From NCBI GenBank assembly GCA_002162095.1, contig CP021424.1, positions 868,001 to 932,000 of the forward strand: a stretch of DNA of 64,000 nucleotides, given 5' to 3'. Positions within the stretch are counted from its first letter, which is position 1. Each line of letters starts with the position of its first letter. Shown in pieces: positions 15,923 to 24,631 of the stretch. The notes beneath the pieces are model-generated. The model was given only the letters and a program-made list of their open reading frames with translations, was not told the DNA's origin and ran no database searches. The translations under genes and the position numbers were made by a program. Source of the stretch: Armatimonadetes bacterium Uphvl-Ar2. GTDB taxonomy: Bacteria; Armatimonadota; Fimbriimonadia; Fimbriimonadales; Fimbriimonadaceae.

Positions 15923-16942
15923 CTAGCGCGGCACCATGGTGATGCCGTGGCTCACCTGCCGACCCTCGCCGCGCAGGGAGGAACCGTTGGCCCACAGCCC
16001 CGAACTCGCTCCGCCATCCAGGCCAATGGCTTCGGTGCAACCCAGCGCTTTCATGGTCTGCGCGAGCTGCGCAAACGTGCCCGCCGAGGCCACAAATACC
16101 ACGCGTCCATCTCCCGTCACGCCCATGGCGCTCCGCGTTTGGCTGCCCGCCACCCGGCTACTGGTGAAGCCTTCGGCCGTCGGGTTGCAGTCCACTTGCC
16201 CGCCGCGCACCAGCATTGGCCCGCAGCCGATCCACACCGAATTCTCCGTCCACACTTCGGGCCGGCGCATGTTCGGCATCTTCAAAGACCACTGCACCTG
16301 GTCCCCGGGGCGGAAGCGGTCGGCTTGGCTCCCATCCGAGCCCCGGAACAGCAACACGCCGCCCCCATCCGGGATCGCCACGTCGCCTTCGCCCTTGTCA
16401 ATCACCCGGCGGCTGGCATCAATCCGCACGTAGCGGCCCGCGAGGCCCGTGCGCGCGCCCCACGCCCGCGTATAGAGCGCGGCCACGCTGGCCCCCGGGG
16501 TGTGGTTCACCCGGTAGAGATAAAACGAACGCCCGCCCACCGTGCCGGTGATCTTGGGGTTGCCGCGTTCCACCTGCGCGGTGCCATCCGGGGCGATGGC
16601 CAGCACCGAACCCACGCTGCCCAGGCTTTGCGGCCAGCCGTTCACCACCAACGTGTGATAAGGGTCGGCCACGCCGTCGCGGCTGTAGGCATCAAAGTAG
16701 CCGCCATTGATCACGGCCTGGGCGCCGGTCGCGCGGGCCATCGCCGCTAAGGAGGAAACGCCACCGGCCCGGCCGCCGCCCCACGCCACGCCCACGCGCA
16801 CGTCCGCCAACTTGGCCGAAACCACCACGGCCGAACGGGGAGAACTCACCCGCGAGACATTCACCACCGTGGGCGCCGTAGCCGGCACTCCCGCCGAAAC
16901 CGCACCCAAAACCAAGGCCAAACCAACGCTCATGACGTTCAT
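15923..16942 (-). CDS. Secreted phosphodiester glycosidase family protein (NAGPA domain)
   Basis: A 339-residue protein with a signal peptide (residues 1-about 22, MSVGLALVLGAVSAGVPA) and a NAGPA (DUF2233-like) domain covering the rest. Family marks are INGGYFD (about 79-85), a central GGVLLFRG stretch and the near-terminal GLDGGASSGLWANG. In animals this domain uncovers mannose-6-phosphate by removing GlcNAc; bacterial members are exported and probably act on phosphodiester-linked sugars of the envelope or exopolysaccharide. Substrate is unknown here. It is transcribed divergently from the 334-residue gene, whose promoter lies at once beyond its start codon. Confidence 0.85.
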   Translation of the reverse strand: MNVMSVGLALVLGAVSAGVPATAPTVVNVSRVSSPRSAVVVSAKLADVRVGVAWGGGRAGGVSSLAAMARATGAQAVINGGYFDAYSRDGVADPYHTLVVNGWPQSLGSVGSVLAIAPDGTAQVERGNPKITGTVGGRSFYLYRVNHTPGASVAALYTRAWGARTGLAGRYVRIDASRRVIDKGEGDVAIPDGGGVLLFRGSDGSQADRFRPGDQVQWSLKMPNMRRPEVWTENSVWIGCGPMLVRGGQVDCNPTAEGFTSSRVAGSQTRSAMGVTGDGRVVFVASAGTFAQLAQTMKALGCTEAIGLDGGASSGLWANGSSLRGEGRQVSHGITMVPR

Positions 16943-16945
16943 TAT

Positions 16946-16974
16946 TTGGAATTTTGCGCGCTTTCCTCTATACT
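16946..16974 (+). promoter_or_regulatory. Sigma70-type promoter for the 16999 gene
   Basis: TTGGAA at 16946-16951, a 17-bp spacer and TATACT at 16969-16974, about 24 bp before the ATG at 16999. Both hexamers are one or two bases from consensus. Confidence 0.65.
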
Positions 16975-16998
16975 GAGGCGTGAGACCAGGAACAAATC

Positions 16999-18003
16999 AT
17001 GTCATGGCGGCAAAAGCGATCCCTCGGTGAGGAGTTTGTCTCGAAGATTTACGACACGTTCCAGGTGGACGAACGCTACGTCCTGGATCATCCGGACGGG
17101 TTTACCTACTGGTCCGGCGACCTCGCCACGACCGTGCGCACCGACCCCGGCCTCTTCCGGCAATCGCAGGTGACGTACCGCGTCACCGCCACCACGGAGT
17201 TCATTCGCGGGCGGGGGCGCGTGGCGGAGGTCATCCTTGCCCTGGAAGACATCCTCGACCACGGCACCATGTCGGGCGCGGTCTATAACCCGCAGACCGA
17301 CGTTTTTGCATTGGAATGCGGCGTTTACGCCACCGAAGACAATTCCGAATTCAGCAAAGGCGCGATGGCGGCGGCCGTGTGCCTGCAAGTGAACGAAGCG
17401 ATGGTGCTGAGCACGCGCCTGGCCGAACACCTCCGCACCAGCATCGCCTATAGCGCACACCCCACCCAGGGGCCACGCTCCGGGGTGGATGAGTCGCTTT
17501 CGCATACGTTCGAACAGTTCACGGCCAGCGGGGCCGCCCCCAACCGGTGGCACGGCCAACCCGAGTGGCAGCAAGCCGAATGGGTGATGGAGCGCGAGGC
17601 CATCACATTCGAATCGGACCACAAGGGACGCATTCACGCCACCTTCCCGTGGCACTGCGGCGGCGAGCCGATTGATTTCTTGGTCAGCATCGAAGAAGCC
17701 CACCCCCGCCTCGGAGCAGGGCTGCACGCCACCTTAGTCATCCCTATGCCCTTGCCCAAGGCGGGCATCGGCAAACTGGCGCTGAATCTCAACCATTACG
17801 AAGCGAACGAATACAAGCGATGCCACACTCTGGGCAGCTGGTGCATGCACGATGAGAAGTTGGCCTTCCGGCTGTTCGTCCCCAACCTGCTCTACACGCC
17901 GCAGGCCCTCACCGAAGTCTGTGTGGCTATGGCCACCCGCGCCATTTGGGTGGACGAGTGGTTCGTAGCCTTACGCCAGCAGGCCGCACCGCCCTCCTCT
18001 TAG
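16999..18003 (+). CDS. Hypothetical cytosolic protein (334 aa)
   Basis: Not recognised. A 334-residue soluble protein without signal peptide or membrane helix, mixed alpha/beta, with several Trp, His and Cys residues (EWQQAEWVMEREAI; FPWHCGGEPIDFLV; RCHTLGSWCMHDEKLAFRLF). The pattern loosely recalls YbjN/type III chaperone-like proteins that handle other proteins, but no diagnostic motif is present. A good promoter precedes it. Its last 46 bp or so overlap the start of the following lipoprotein gene in another frame, suggesting the two are co-expressed. GC and codon usage match the chromosome. Confidence 0.7.
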   Translation: MSWRQKRSLGEEFVSKIYDTFQVDERYVLDHPDGFTYWSGDLATTVRTDPGLFRQSQVTYRVTATTEFIRGRGRVAEVILALEDILDHGTMSGAVYNPQTDVFALECGVYATEDNSEFSKGAMAAAVCLQVNEAMVLSTRLAEHLRTSIAYSAHPTQGPRSGVDESLSHTFEQFTASGAAPNRWHGQPEWQQAEWVMEREAITFESDHKGRIHATFPWHCGGEPIDFLVSIEEAHPRLGAGLHATLVIPMPLPKAGIGKLALNLNHYEANEYKRCHTLGSWCMHDEKLAFRLFVPNLLYTPQALTEVCVAMATRAIWVDEWFVALRQQAAPPSS

Positions 18004-18440
18004 GGGCGGCGGCTTTGGTGGGGTGCCAGCCCTCGGCCCCGACGGCCGAAGCGGCCGGGCCGAACCCGATCTACGCCGAGTTGCACGCGGCGGTGCAGGA
18101 ATATCGCCTGCGGAGCCAAGACCGCTACCCTTCGGCCTCGGCGTGGCAAACCCAGCTCCAGCCTTTCACCAAGACCCGCCTGGACACGGTGGAAGGCATC
18201 TGCTACAACGCTGCGCTCAGCGATGTCAGCGCCATCACGGTGCGCAAGCCGGAGGTGGTGGTTCTGTTCTTCAGCTGCGCCAAACGGACAGCGCCCCGGG
18301 CGGGTGGCCTGCTGGACATGGCCCAGCCCCCCGGCGAGGTGGTGATGGCCTTTGGGGATGGCAGTGTGCGCACGGCCCACCCGGATTTCAAGGGGCGCGA
18401 ATTCCTGTGGGATCCCCGCCGGATTTCGCCCGACCTCTGA
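17958..18440 (+). CDS. Small lipoprotein, unknown function
   Basis: About 160 residues from GTG 17958 (a TTG at 17946 is also in frame). The N-terminus has basic residues, a hydrophobic stretch and a lipobox ALVGC, so it is probably lipid-anchored outside the inner membrane. The mature part resembles the globular part of pseudopilin-like proteins in outline (IYAELHAAVQEYRLRSQDRY then a VVMAFGDGSVRTAHPDF ending, similar to the DG-containing tails of such proteins) but lacks a prepilin cleavage site. It overlaps the preceding gene by about 46 bp and ends 2 bp before the convergent TauE/SafE gene. Confidence 0.68.
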   Translation: MVRSLTPAGRTALLLGAAALVGCQPSAPTAEAAGPNPIYAELHAAVQEYRLRSQDRYPSASAWQTQLQPFTKTRLDTVEGICYNAALSDVSAITVRKPEVVVLFFSCAKRTAPRAGGLLDMAQPPGEVVMAFGDGSVRTAHPDFKGREFLWDPRRISPDL

Positions 18441-18442
18441 GC

Positions 18443-19215
18443 CTAGCGGGGCGCCCAAAGGGCTTGGTAAGCAAACCAGCCGCCCATCAGCACGCCGTAG
18501 CCCACAATCACCCAGCGCAGGGTTTCGGGGTTGATGCGCAGGCTGCCCCGGGCCGCGCCGTAGCCGCCCAGCACGCTCCCGATGGCCAGGGCGAGGGCGG
18601 GTTCCCACCGCACCAGCCCCTGCACCACCAGCAGCACCGCCGCCGAAAAATTGATGAGCAAGCCCAGCACGTTCTTCAGCGCATTGGCGTCGTGCAGGTC
18701 GCCGGGGTGGATGAGGCCGAGTACCGCCAGCATTAGGATGCCCATCCCCGCGCCAAAGTAGCCTCCGTAGACCGCCACCAAAAACTGCACCAGCACCGCC
18801 CACAGGGCCGCCCGGGGGAGGTTGCGGCACCAGGCCGAGAGCTGCGGCTTCAGGGCCAGGATGACCGTGGCCACCAGGATGAGCCCCGGCACGAGCTGGT
18901 CAAACAGCTTGGCGTCGGTGAGGGTGAGCGCCCAGGCGCCCAGCAGCGCGCCGAAGAGCGTGGGCAGGAAGAGGAGACGCAGGTTGTCCTTGGCCGAAGG
19001 GAGGCGTTCTCTCAGCCCCCAGGCCCCGGCGATGCCGCCCGGCCACTGCGCGGCGGTGTTGGTGGCGCTGGCCACCACGCTGGGCACCCCCGCCGCCACC
19101 AGAATGGGAAAGGAGACCAGCGAGCCCCCACCCGCCACCGCGTTGACGCCCCCGAGATGACCCCCGCCACCAGGAACAGCGCCCACTGGCCCGCGCTGAG
19201 TTCGAAGGGGATCAT
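18443..19215 (-). CDS. TauE/SafE family sulfite/anion exporter, with apparent frameshift
   Basis: Membrane permease of the TauE/SafE (DUF81) family; at least seven hydrophobic helices. The start MIPFELSAGQWALFLVAGVI (ATG 19215) is in one frame and the rest, from GVNAVAGGGSLVSFPI on, in another. The break falls in a five-C run on the + strand at 19149-19153; a sixth C would restore the family-typical ISGGVNAVAGGGSL junction and give about 257 residues. The downstream frame alone is open to 19186 but then lacks the first helix. It is either a sequencing or assembly slip or a fresh pseudogene. The family transports small anionic sulfur or organic compounds. Confidence 0.82.
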
Positions 19216-19267
19216 GGCTGGGGAGTGTAACCCACGCGTTAGAATAGAGCGTGAGGAGTGGACTGAG

Positions 19268-20227
19268 ATGCAGCTGGTTCTCCGAGCAAGCAACGGAAGC
19301 TTTATCCTAGCGGCGCTCCTGGTGGGTGCCGCCCTGGGGTGGGGTTGTGCGCCGGGGCCGCGGACCTTGGCTCAGCACCCTCGGGCCGCCGAAGTTAATT
19401 TAGAGGACCCGGCCATTGCGGCAGCTACGCGATTCTTTGAAGGGATTGGCGAGCCAGACACTCCCGATATGCTTGAAAGAGGTCGCAAATTCGAGAATCG
19501 CAATATCGTGGCCGTGACGACCTCACGGATCAATGGTGCCCTCATCCAGATTCACGTCGATCTAGATACTCTTGCTGTAACTTTGGACCGGGCTGGGAAC
19601 CCCTATGGACTTGGCTACGACCCGAAGAAGCCCAACGTCATTAAGTCTCAAGATGAATTGCTCAAGCGCGCTGCCGAACTCCACGCCTGGAACAACACCG
19701 GCGAAGCGAAATGGGGTCCGGTAGGCAAGGTTCGGTTTGATACGTTCGCGCCCCCGCAGGAAACCCCCGTTATGGAAAACGGATTGATCCGTGGCACTCC
19801 CAAGCGCGGGCCGCGCGGCAAACTTTACTACGGCATCACGGAACTCGCTGGCGTGCCCGTTTGGGACAACACGACGGCCAACACCTACATGGAAATTGAC
19901 CTCAACACGGGGGTGGTGGTGGCTTGGAAAGGCCACGGAGGCTACGAGGTCGTCCGCCGGGAATGGGGTTCCACCGAAGCTCAAGCCCGTGAAATCGCTG
20001 AGAACTACAAGTGGCAGGCGTGGCGCGAAGGGGTCAGCACCTCTCGTGGCCCGGTGGCTTCCCTCCGCAAGATGTGGATCGCCGAGAACTACATGGCCCG
20101 CCCGGCCCGGCTCATCCCGGGTTACGTCGCTCAGTTCACAGAAAACGTGTGGCTGGAGATCGACGCGGAAACCGGCCAGGTGCGGAACGCCGGGGATGAT
20201 ATGTCGCTGGATGACGCGCCGCGCTAA
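19268..20227 (+). CDS. Exported hypothetical protein with PepSY-like segments
   Basis: About 319 residues from ATG 19268, which has GGAG at good spacing; an upstream extension to 19157 would overlap the TauE gene. The N-terminus has a hydrophobic helix followed by a possible lipobox-like LGWGC, so it is exported. Two stretches near the end look like PepSY-type repeats that end in an acidic hairpin (MEIDLNTGVVVAWKG and VWLEIDAETGQVRNAG). PepSY domains inhibit proteases or sense the envelope, but the match is by eye only. It is a single gene, divergent from TauE/SafE and convergent with the TetR gene. Confidence 0.68.
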   Translation: MQLVLRASNGSFILAALLVGAALGWGCAPGPRTLAQHPRAAEVNLEDPAIAAATRFFEGIGEPDTPDMLERGRKFENRNIVAVTTSRINGALIQIHVDLDTLAVTLDRAGNPYGLGYDPKKPNVIKSQDELLKRAAELHAWNNTGEAKWGPVGKVRFDTFAPPQETPVMENGLIRGTPKRGPRGKLYYGITELAGVPVWDNTTANTYMEIDLNTGVVVAWKGHGGYEVVRREWGSTEAQAREIAENYKWQAWREGVSTSRGPVASLRKMWIAENYMARPARLIPGYVAQFTENVWLEIDAETGQVRNAGDDMSLDDAPR

Positions 20228-20248
20228 CCGCGCCGTCATCCCGCATCT

Positions 20249-20809
20249 TTAGTCCTGCGGCTGCAAGACCTCGCTGAGCAACGCCGCGAGGTGGCGCAGG
20301 GGCAGAACCTCCCACACCTCCGCCGAGATCATCTGGTTAAGCCGCAATTCCGCCAGCCCGTGCACGAACCCCCACAGGGCCAGACCGGCGGCGTGCACTC
20401 GCTCCTCGTCCCAACCCGGCTGCCGACCCCGAATGGCCCGGAGCACCTGCTGAAAAGAAGCGTCGGCCTTCTCCGAGTAGGGTTCCGCGAAGCCGCCAAA
20501 CATCAGTCGATGCAGATTCGGGTGGTCGAGCGCATGCCGGATGTAGATCTCGCCCAGCCGGTAGAGATCGCCCTCGGCGTCCTGCCCTGCTTCGGCCAAC
20601 TCCTCGAATCCCTGCGTCGCCACCGCCGCGAGGAGTTCTTGCTTGGAAGCAAAGTGAACATAAGGTGCGCGAGGGCTGACCCCCGCCCGTTCGGCCAGCT
20701 CCCGAACGCTCAAATCGGCCGCCGTTTGGGTCCGCAACAGGCGGATGGCATCCTCCACCAAAGCTTCGCGAAGGTTCCCGTGGCGATACGTGCCGGGGGC
20801 CTTTTTCAT
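20249..20809 (-). CDS. TetR/AcrR family transcriptional regulator
   Basis: A 186-residue regulator. The N-terminal helix-turn-helix is typical (LREALVEDAIRLLRTQ, LSVRELAERAGVS, APYVHFASKQELLAAV), and the remainder is a helical ligand-binding/dimer domain of the WHG type. It is divergently transcribed from the flavodoxin-like quinone reductase gene, with only 34 bp between the two starts. An interrupted palindrome there fits a shared operator, so it probably represses both itself and the reductase until a quinone-like or electrophilic ligand binds. The ligand is not deducible. Confidence 0.88.
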   Translation of the reverse strand: MKKAPGTYRHGNLREALVEDAIRLLRTQTAADLSVRELAERAGVSPRAPYVHFASKQELLAAVATQGFEELAEAGQDAEGDLYRLGEIYIRHALDHPNLHRLMFGGFAEPYSEKADASFQQVLRAIRGRQPGWDEERVHAAGLALWGFVHGLAELRLNQMISAEVWEVLPLRHLAALLSEVLQPQD

Positions 20810-20820
20810 TATTTGTAATC

Positions 20821-20854
20821 ATTGCATACTTTCTTCGGATACAATGTATGCGAT
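20821..20854. promoter_or_regulatory. Candidate TetR operator overlapping divergent promoters
   Basis: Inverted repeat ATTGCATAC (20821-20829) and GTATGCGAT (20846-20854), one mismatch, centres 25 bp apart, lying between the TetR gene and the quinone reductase gene. A TTGCAT -35-like and TACAAT -10-like box (20840-20845) for the reductase lie within it, so bound protein would block transcription. Confidence 0.5.
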
Positions 20855-21461
20855 GAATACTTTTAAGTCCACCGGCTCCGGCACTCGCCGCATTCTCGTC
20901 ATCCTGGGGCACCCTGCTCCCGCCTCGTTGAACCAAGCGCTCGCCGAGGCCTACGCCGAAGGCGCCCGGAAGGCCGGGGCGGAAGTCGTTGTGATTCAGC
21001 CCGCGACATTCGCGATGAACCCTCTCGCGGATCCGCGCACCGTTCCCGAGTTGGAACCCGACCTGGTGGCGGCGCAGAACCTCGTCCGCGCGGCCAATCA
21101 CATCGCCTTCGTCTATCCGCTTTGGTGGGGGGCGGCGCCGGTGCCACTGAAGGCCTTCATTGACCGCGCTTTCATCACCGGGTTTGCGTTTCGGTACTCC
21201 GAAAAGGGGCAGCCCCAAGGGCTGCTAAAAGGGCGCACGGCCCGCATCCTGCTGACCATGGACAGCCCCACCTGGTGGCACCGCTGGATGTACCGCAACT
21301 CCGGCGTGACGTGGCTGAAGTGGGCCACGTTGTGGTTTTCGGGCATCCGGACTCTGGGAGTGACGGTGCTAGACAAGGTGCGGACCCTAAAGCCAGAGCA
21401 AGTGGCCGACCAGATTCGGCGGGTGCAATCGCTTGGAGAGACAGAGGGCCAGCGGCAGTAA
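20844..21461 (+). CDS. NAD(P)H quinone oxidoreductase, flavodoxin-like fold (NQO1/KefF family)
   Basis: About 205 residues from ATG 20844 (a second ATG at 20853 is also possible). The flavodoxin-like FMN-binding start ILVILGHPAPASLNQALAEA is followed by IAFVYPLWWGAAPVPLKAFI, the diagnostic NQO-family loop, then FRYSEKGQPQGLLKGRTARI and LTMDSPTWWHRW. Family members carry out two-electron reduction of quinones in the cytosol, protecting from redox cycling. The partner TetR gene is divergent; control by it is inferred from layout and the palindrome between them. Confidence 0.88.
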   Translation: MYAMNTFKSTGSGTRRILVILGHPAPASLNQALAEAYAEGARKAGAEVVVIQPATFAMNPLADPRTVPELEPDLVAAQNLVRAANHIAFVYPLWWGAAPVPLKAFIDRAFITGFAFRYSEKGQPQGLLKGRTARILLTMDSPTWWHRWMYRNSGVTWLKWATLWFSGIRTLGVTVLDKVRTLKPEQVADQIRRVQSLGETEGQRQ

Positions 21462-21474
21462 ATCGAAAAAAAAC

Positions 21475-21550
21475 TGGCGCCCCGGAGAGGACTCGAACCT
21501 CCGACCAACGGCTTAGAAGGCCGCTGCTCTATCCACTGAGCTACCGGGGC
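21475..21550 (-). tRNA. tRNA-Arg (anticodon TCT)
   Basis: A 76-nt cloverleaf on the minus strand. Acceptor arms GCCCCGG and CCGGGGC pair fully, the discriminator is G and the CCA end is encoded (21475-21477). The D-loop contains AGCTCAGTGG, the anticodon loop is CTTCTAA (anticodon TCT reading AGA), and the T-arm has GGTTCGAGTCC. It lies between the quinone reductase and the P-loop kinase gene. Confidence 0.96.
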
Positions 21551-21620
21551 AAGCCGCTGCAGTGTACCGGGCCGCCCGAAACCCACCTCCCCGGGGCCTG
21601 TCCGTGCCATCATCACGCTC

Positions 21621-22139
21621 ATGGTTCTGGTGGTGGCGGGCGGGTCGTGCAGTGGAAAAAGCACCCTGGCCGCCGCCGTGGCCCCGCGCCTGGGCGCCCG
21701 GCACATCAAGGGCGACGCCTACTTCCGCACCGATGACCCCGCCGCCCCGCGCATCCTCATCGCCGGCGAGATGGCCTTTGACTGCAACCACCCGGAGACC
21801 CTGGACCTGGCGCGGATGCTGGACGACATCCAGTCCACGCCCGGCCCGGTGATTGTGGACAGCCACTTTGGCCTGTATCACCCCGAGCTGCGCGCCCTGG
21901 CCACCCACCGCGTGTTTGTGGCGTGCGAGGCTGATATCCGGGCGATGCGCCGCCTGGTGCGCGGGTATCCGCACCGGGGCGAACCCCAGGCGCTGATGGA
22001 GGAATATATGGCCGGCGCCCGGCCCGCCTTCGATCGGTACATTGCGCCCACGCAGGCCTATGCGGACTTGGTGCTGGATGGCGCCCGCCCCCCGGAGGCG
22101 CTGGCGGAGGAGTTGCTGGGCTGGTTGCAGGTGGGGTAG
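21621..22139 (+). CDS. P-loop kinase-like protein (uridine kinase/AAA-type)
   Basis: A 172-residue nucleotide-binding protein with Walker A GGSCSGKST at residues 7-15, a lid/receiver region (HIKGDAYFRTDD), the hydrophobic strand ending in Asp (GPVIVDSHFGLYHPEL) that acts as Walker B, and an Arg-rich lid (RAMRRLVRGYPHRG). This is the plan of small uridine-kinase-like phosphoribulokinase-family proteins. The phosphoryl acceptor cannot be told. The gene is convergent to the accessory region, and a degenerate copy of its last about 60 bp occurs again at 22872-22931, which shows that this end took part in a tandem duplication. Confidence 0.78.
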   Translation: MVLVVAGGSCSGKSTLAAAVAPRLGARHIKGDAYFRTDDPAAPRILIAGEMAFDCNHPETLDLARMLDDIQSTPGPVIVDSHFGLYHPELRALATHRVFVACEADIRAMRRLVRGYPHRGEPQALMEEYMAGARPAFDRYIAPTQAYADLVLDGARPPEALAEELLGWLQVG

Positions 22140-22189
22140 GAAGGCGTCGAATTAAGATTCAAATGGGCTTCGTAGCCGCCCCAAAGCAG

Positions 22190-22672
22190 TCACTTGGTAC
22201 GCATCGAGGCGCTTGACTGCGTCAATCGCTTTTCAAACTTGCTCACTGCTTTGGCATAGGATTCATCAATCAGCGGAACCAAGGATTCCCAAGTGGATCG
22301 ACTTGGGCAGAGAACTTGAGCCCATGCCATCCAGCCGTAAATTGGATGAGGCATTAGCTCGTCAAGCCTATCAAATTGATGTCCTGTAGAGATAATGCCG
22401 CCTTTTGCTGGTCGCGAAGGCTTTGGGCCGAACAAGCCTATGTACGTATGGGGATTCAGGCCAATAGATAGTCGAAAGACGCCGCTACGATATAGCCTGG
22501 ATGAGCGGTCGTTGTCTCCATCGTGTTCCTTGATTGTGCAGAAATAAACCCCATTCGGGAGCTTCTTACCTGGATTGTAGAATAGAGATGTCTCGCCCCA
22601 ACTTGCCTTGGCCACCACACCTGGGAGCCGCGAACAAATCTCCGAAACAACCTGCTCTGGGGAAACACTCAT
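22190..22672 (-). CDS. DUF6194 family protein
   Basis: About 160 residues from ATG 22672; the frame extends to 22744 but those residues come from a copied secA 3' flank. The sequence matches what I know of the DUF6194 family: WGETSLFYNPGKKLPNGVYF, FRLSIGLNPHTYIGLFG, ISTGHQFDRLDELMPHPIYG and a C-terminal helix. The family is widespread, small and cytosolic, with no proven function; its fold is close to MmcQ/YjbR-like proteins. It is cargo between the kinase gene and a fossil secA tail and is AT-richer than its surroundings, consistent with transfer. Confidence 0.72.
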   Translation of the reverse strand: MSVSPEQVVSEICSRLPGVVAKASWGETSLFYNPGKKLPNGVYFCTIKEHDGDNDRSSRLYRSGVFRLSIGLNPHTYIGLFGPKPSRPAKGGIISTGHQFDRLDELMPHPIYGWMAWAQVLCPSRSTWESLVPLIDESYAKAVSKFEKRLTQSSASMRTK

Positions 22673-22719
22673 GCAAGTCGACGTATACCAGGTTGCCCAG
22701 AACCTAGATGCGAGAGCAG

Positions 22720-22866
22720 ACCCGCCCAAACAAACAGCTCCCACTCCCGCCAGGGAGTGAGGGCCAGCCCGCCCACTGAACGCGACCTTAGATCACGCCC
22801 TTGGCGCGCAGGTCGGCGTAGTGGCACGCCTTGAACTTCTTGCCGCTCCCGCAAGGGCACAGGGCA
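22720..22866 (-). pseudogene. Duplicated fragment of secA 3' end plus its terminator
   Basis: This stretch repeats, with few changes, the genuine secA end at 26262-26410. It holds the hairpin CACTCCC/GGGAGTG (22741-22759) and, on the minus strand, the last about 24 codons of secA including CPCGSGKKFKACH and a stop at the same place. It lacks the rest of secA and any start, so it is a fossil. Together with the kinase-tail fragment that follows it marks the junction of a tandem duplication. The 467 bp between the DUF6194 start (22672) and 23139 hold only this and the next fragment; the remaining 22932-23139 shows no gene I can support. Confidence 0.8.
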
Positions 22867-22871
22867 ATTTG

Positions 22872-22931
22872 CCGCCGGCCCGACGGAGGCACTGGCCGAG
22901 GAGTTGCTGGCGTGGTTGCAGGTGGGGTAGG
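22872..22931 (+). pseudogene. Duplicated fragment of the P-loop kinase 3' end
   Basis: About 60 bp closely matching 22081-22139, the last 20 codons and stop of the kinase gene (shared GAGGAGTTGCTGG and GGTTGCAGGTGGGGTAGG). It directly follows the secA-tail fragment. No start or kinase motif is present, so it is not a gene. Order kinase tail, secA tail, kinase tail, secA gives the duplication history. Confidence 0.78.
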
Positions 22932-23139
22932 CGCGTGGCCAGGTTGAGCTCGTTACGCAGGGCAATTTGTCGCCCGGCAAAATCGGCTTGCTCCAAAGTA
23001 GCGAAACTCATTTCCATCTTCTGGGATGCTCGCCACCATTGTCGGGCAGGACCGCGCAGAACCTGCGAGAAAACTACTCACCTGAGCCATGAAACGGGAG
23101 TACCACCGTAAAGCGCTTACAGACACCACCGGACAATAC

Positions 23140-23910
23140 CTAGCTATTGAGGGTACAGATCACTACTTTGTCTCCTACAACTGTGACGACAACTCCGGGT
23201 TTTGGAACCGCCATGACTCGATAGAATGCCAGGCCCACTACCTGATTCACAGGATCATAGAAGCTACCAGGGCGAATCAAAGGTATCACTGTAGAAGAAC
23301 TTGCATTTCCACCCTGCTCATCAAAAAAGTCTAACTGCTCGCCCTCTGAATTACTAGATAGCAATACAAAGTTCTTTCCGGTCCATCCAACAGCTTGGAG
23401 AGTCCTTCCGCGCGGGACAATGAGTTCGACGCTGACGACTGTGCGGGTATGCCTCGTCACCGCCAAAAGCGTATGCTTCGACCCCGAACGCACGAGAAGC
23501 ACGACTTCGTACAGTGCGCCTTCAAAGGTAGCGCTTGCTAACAGCAATTTACCTTCCAGCGGCAGTACCCTTGGCGCGACCATGTCAACTACATGATCAG
23601 GAGCCAATACAAGGTTCCCTAGCATGACGGTTGACTGACGATTATATCCCGCAGGAATCCAAACGGCTTCTGCGTGCTCCTCTTTAGGTTCACTAGTTGC
23701 CGTCACTAGCTCAAATCGACCACTGCGTGCTTGTAACACCAAAGGAGCCGCAACTGGAAAAGCCGATAAATAGACATCTCCAGTCACATAGTCCGGTGTC
23801 ACCCTCCACTCTTGATAACCTTCGGGCAATTGAATAATTTGAATGTTGTGTGACTTTTCACTTTGAAGCTGCATAAGTACAGCCGCACAGCATATTAAGT
23901 ATCCGCCCAC
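23140..23910 (-). CDS. Exported hypothetical protein in RHS array
   Basis: A 256-residue protein not recognised. The N-terminus is hydrophobic with a Cys pair (GGYLICCAAVLMQLQ), suggesting an export signal or lipid anchor, and the rest is beta-rich in blade-like repeats (GWTGKNFVLLSSNSEGEQLD; LACTGCT-free, no catalytic motif). It is AT-rich compared with housekeeping neighbours and is the last gene downstream of the RHS fragment at 23935-24594. Its place in the array suggests an orphan immunity or accessory protein, but nothing in the sequence proves that. Confidence 0.55.
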   Translation of the reverse strand: MGGYLICCAAVLMQLQSEKSHNIQIIQLPEGYQEWRVTPDYVTGDVYLSAFPVAAPLVLQARSGRFELVTATSEPKEEHAEAVWIPAGYNRQSTVMLGNLVLAPDHVVDMVAPRVLPLEGKLLLASATFEGALYEVVLLVRSGSKHTLLAVTRHTRTVVSVELIVPRGRTLQAVGWTGKNFVLLSSNSEGEQLDFFDEQGGNASSSTVIPLIRPGSFYDPVNQVVGLAFYRVMAVPKPGVVVTVVGDKVVICTLNS

Positions 23911-23934
23911 AGTTCCTTTATCACCTATTGTATT

Positions 23935-24594
23935 TTACCTTTTCCCGGCGCGATCGTCGAACAGATAGATTAAAACGTTGGATACTCCAGTTTTTCTTCG
24001 ATCAAGAACATTATCCCATATTCGTGGAGGAACTTTCCGAAACAGGTGGATTTGGCTCGACGCCCGCAAACCCATCGCCTTCTCCAGCCTTCGCACACTT
24101 TGCAGGACAATTTGCCGCCCGGCGAGGTCATATGAATCGGTGATCCGGTTGCCGCGGGCATCTTGGCGGCTGGTTTGCTGCCCCGCGAGGTCATAGGAGT
24201 AGCTGGTGCGGTTGCCCAGCGGGTCCACGCTCGCCGACATGCGGTTGGAATTGGCCGAGTACACCGAGGTGGTGATGAAGCCGAGCGGATTGGTGACGCT
24301 GGTCTGGTTCCCGGCGTTGTCATAGGCGTAGCTCGTGCGGTTACCCAGCGGGTCCACCGAGGCCGTCACTTGACCGGCAAGGTCATAGACGGTAGTGGAC
24401 CGGCGGCCAAGCGGCGAGGTGACGGCCACTTGCCGGTTCACTTCATCGAAGGTGTAGCTAGTGCGGTTGCCGAGCGCATCCACGTTGGCAATCAGGTTGC
24501 GGGCGTTGTATACGCTGGTGGAAACATTCCCGCGCGCGTCCTTCACCGTTTCCGGGCGGCCAGCATTGTCATGTGTGTAGTTGGTGCGACTCAA
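23935..24594 (-). pseudogene. Orphan RHS/YD-repeat fragment
   Basis: 219 residues in the open frame from a TTG at 24594, with an in-frame stop just upstream and no signal peptide. The first 155 residues are six to seven RHS/YD repeats (DALGNRTSYTFDEVNR, DPLGNRTSYAYDNAGN, YDLAGQQTSRQDARGNRIT). The last 60 are a divergent AT-rich tail without toxin motif. RHS repeats form a shell that encloses a C-terminal toxin; this piece lacks the shell start, the DPxGL-type end and a complete tip. It is a recombination leftover. The repeat wording differs from that of the main array, so it derives from a third RHS lineage. Confidence 0.7.
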
Positions 24595-24631
24595 TAGGGG
24601 CTCGCATCAAAAGGTTCGATGGGAGCAGGAA

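Noticed and set aside
22793-23017. Minus-strand 74-codon frame across the duplicated secA/kinase fragments
   Set aside because: Its end reads the secA tail in the wrong frame; a faint RHS-like AGRQI near its start may be a shred but is too short to call.
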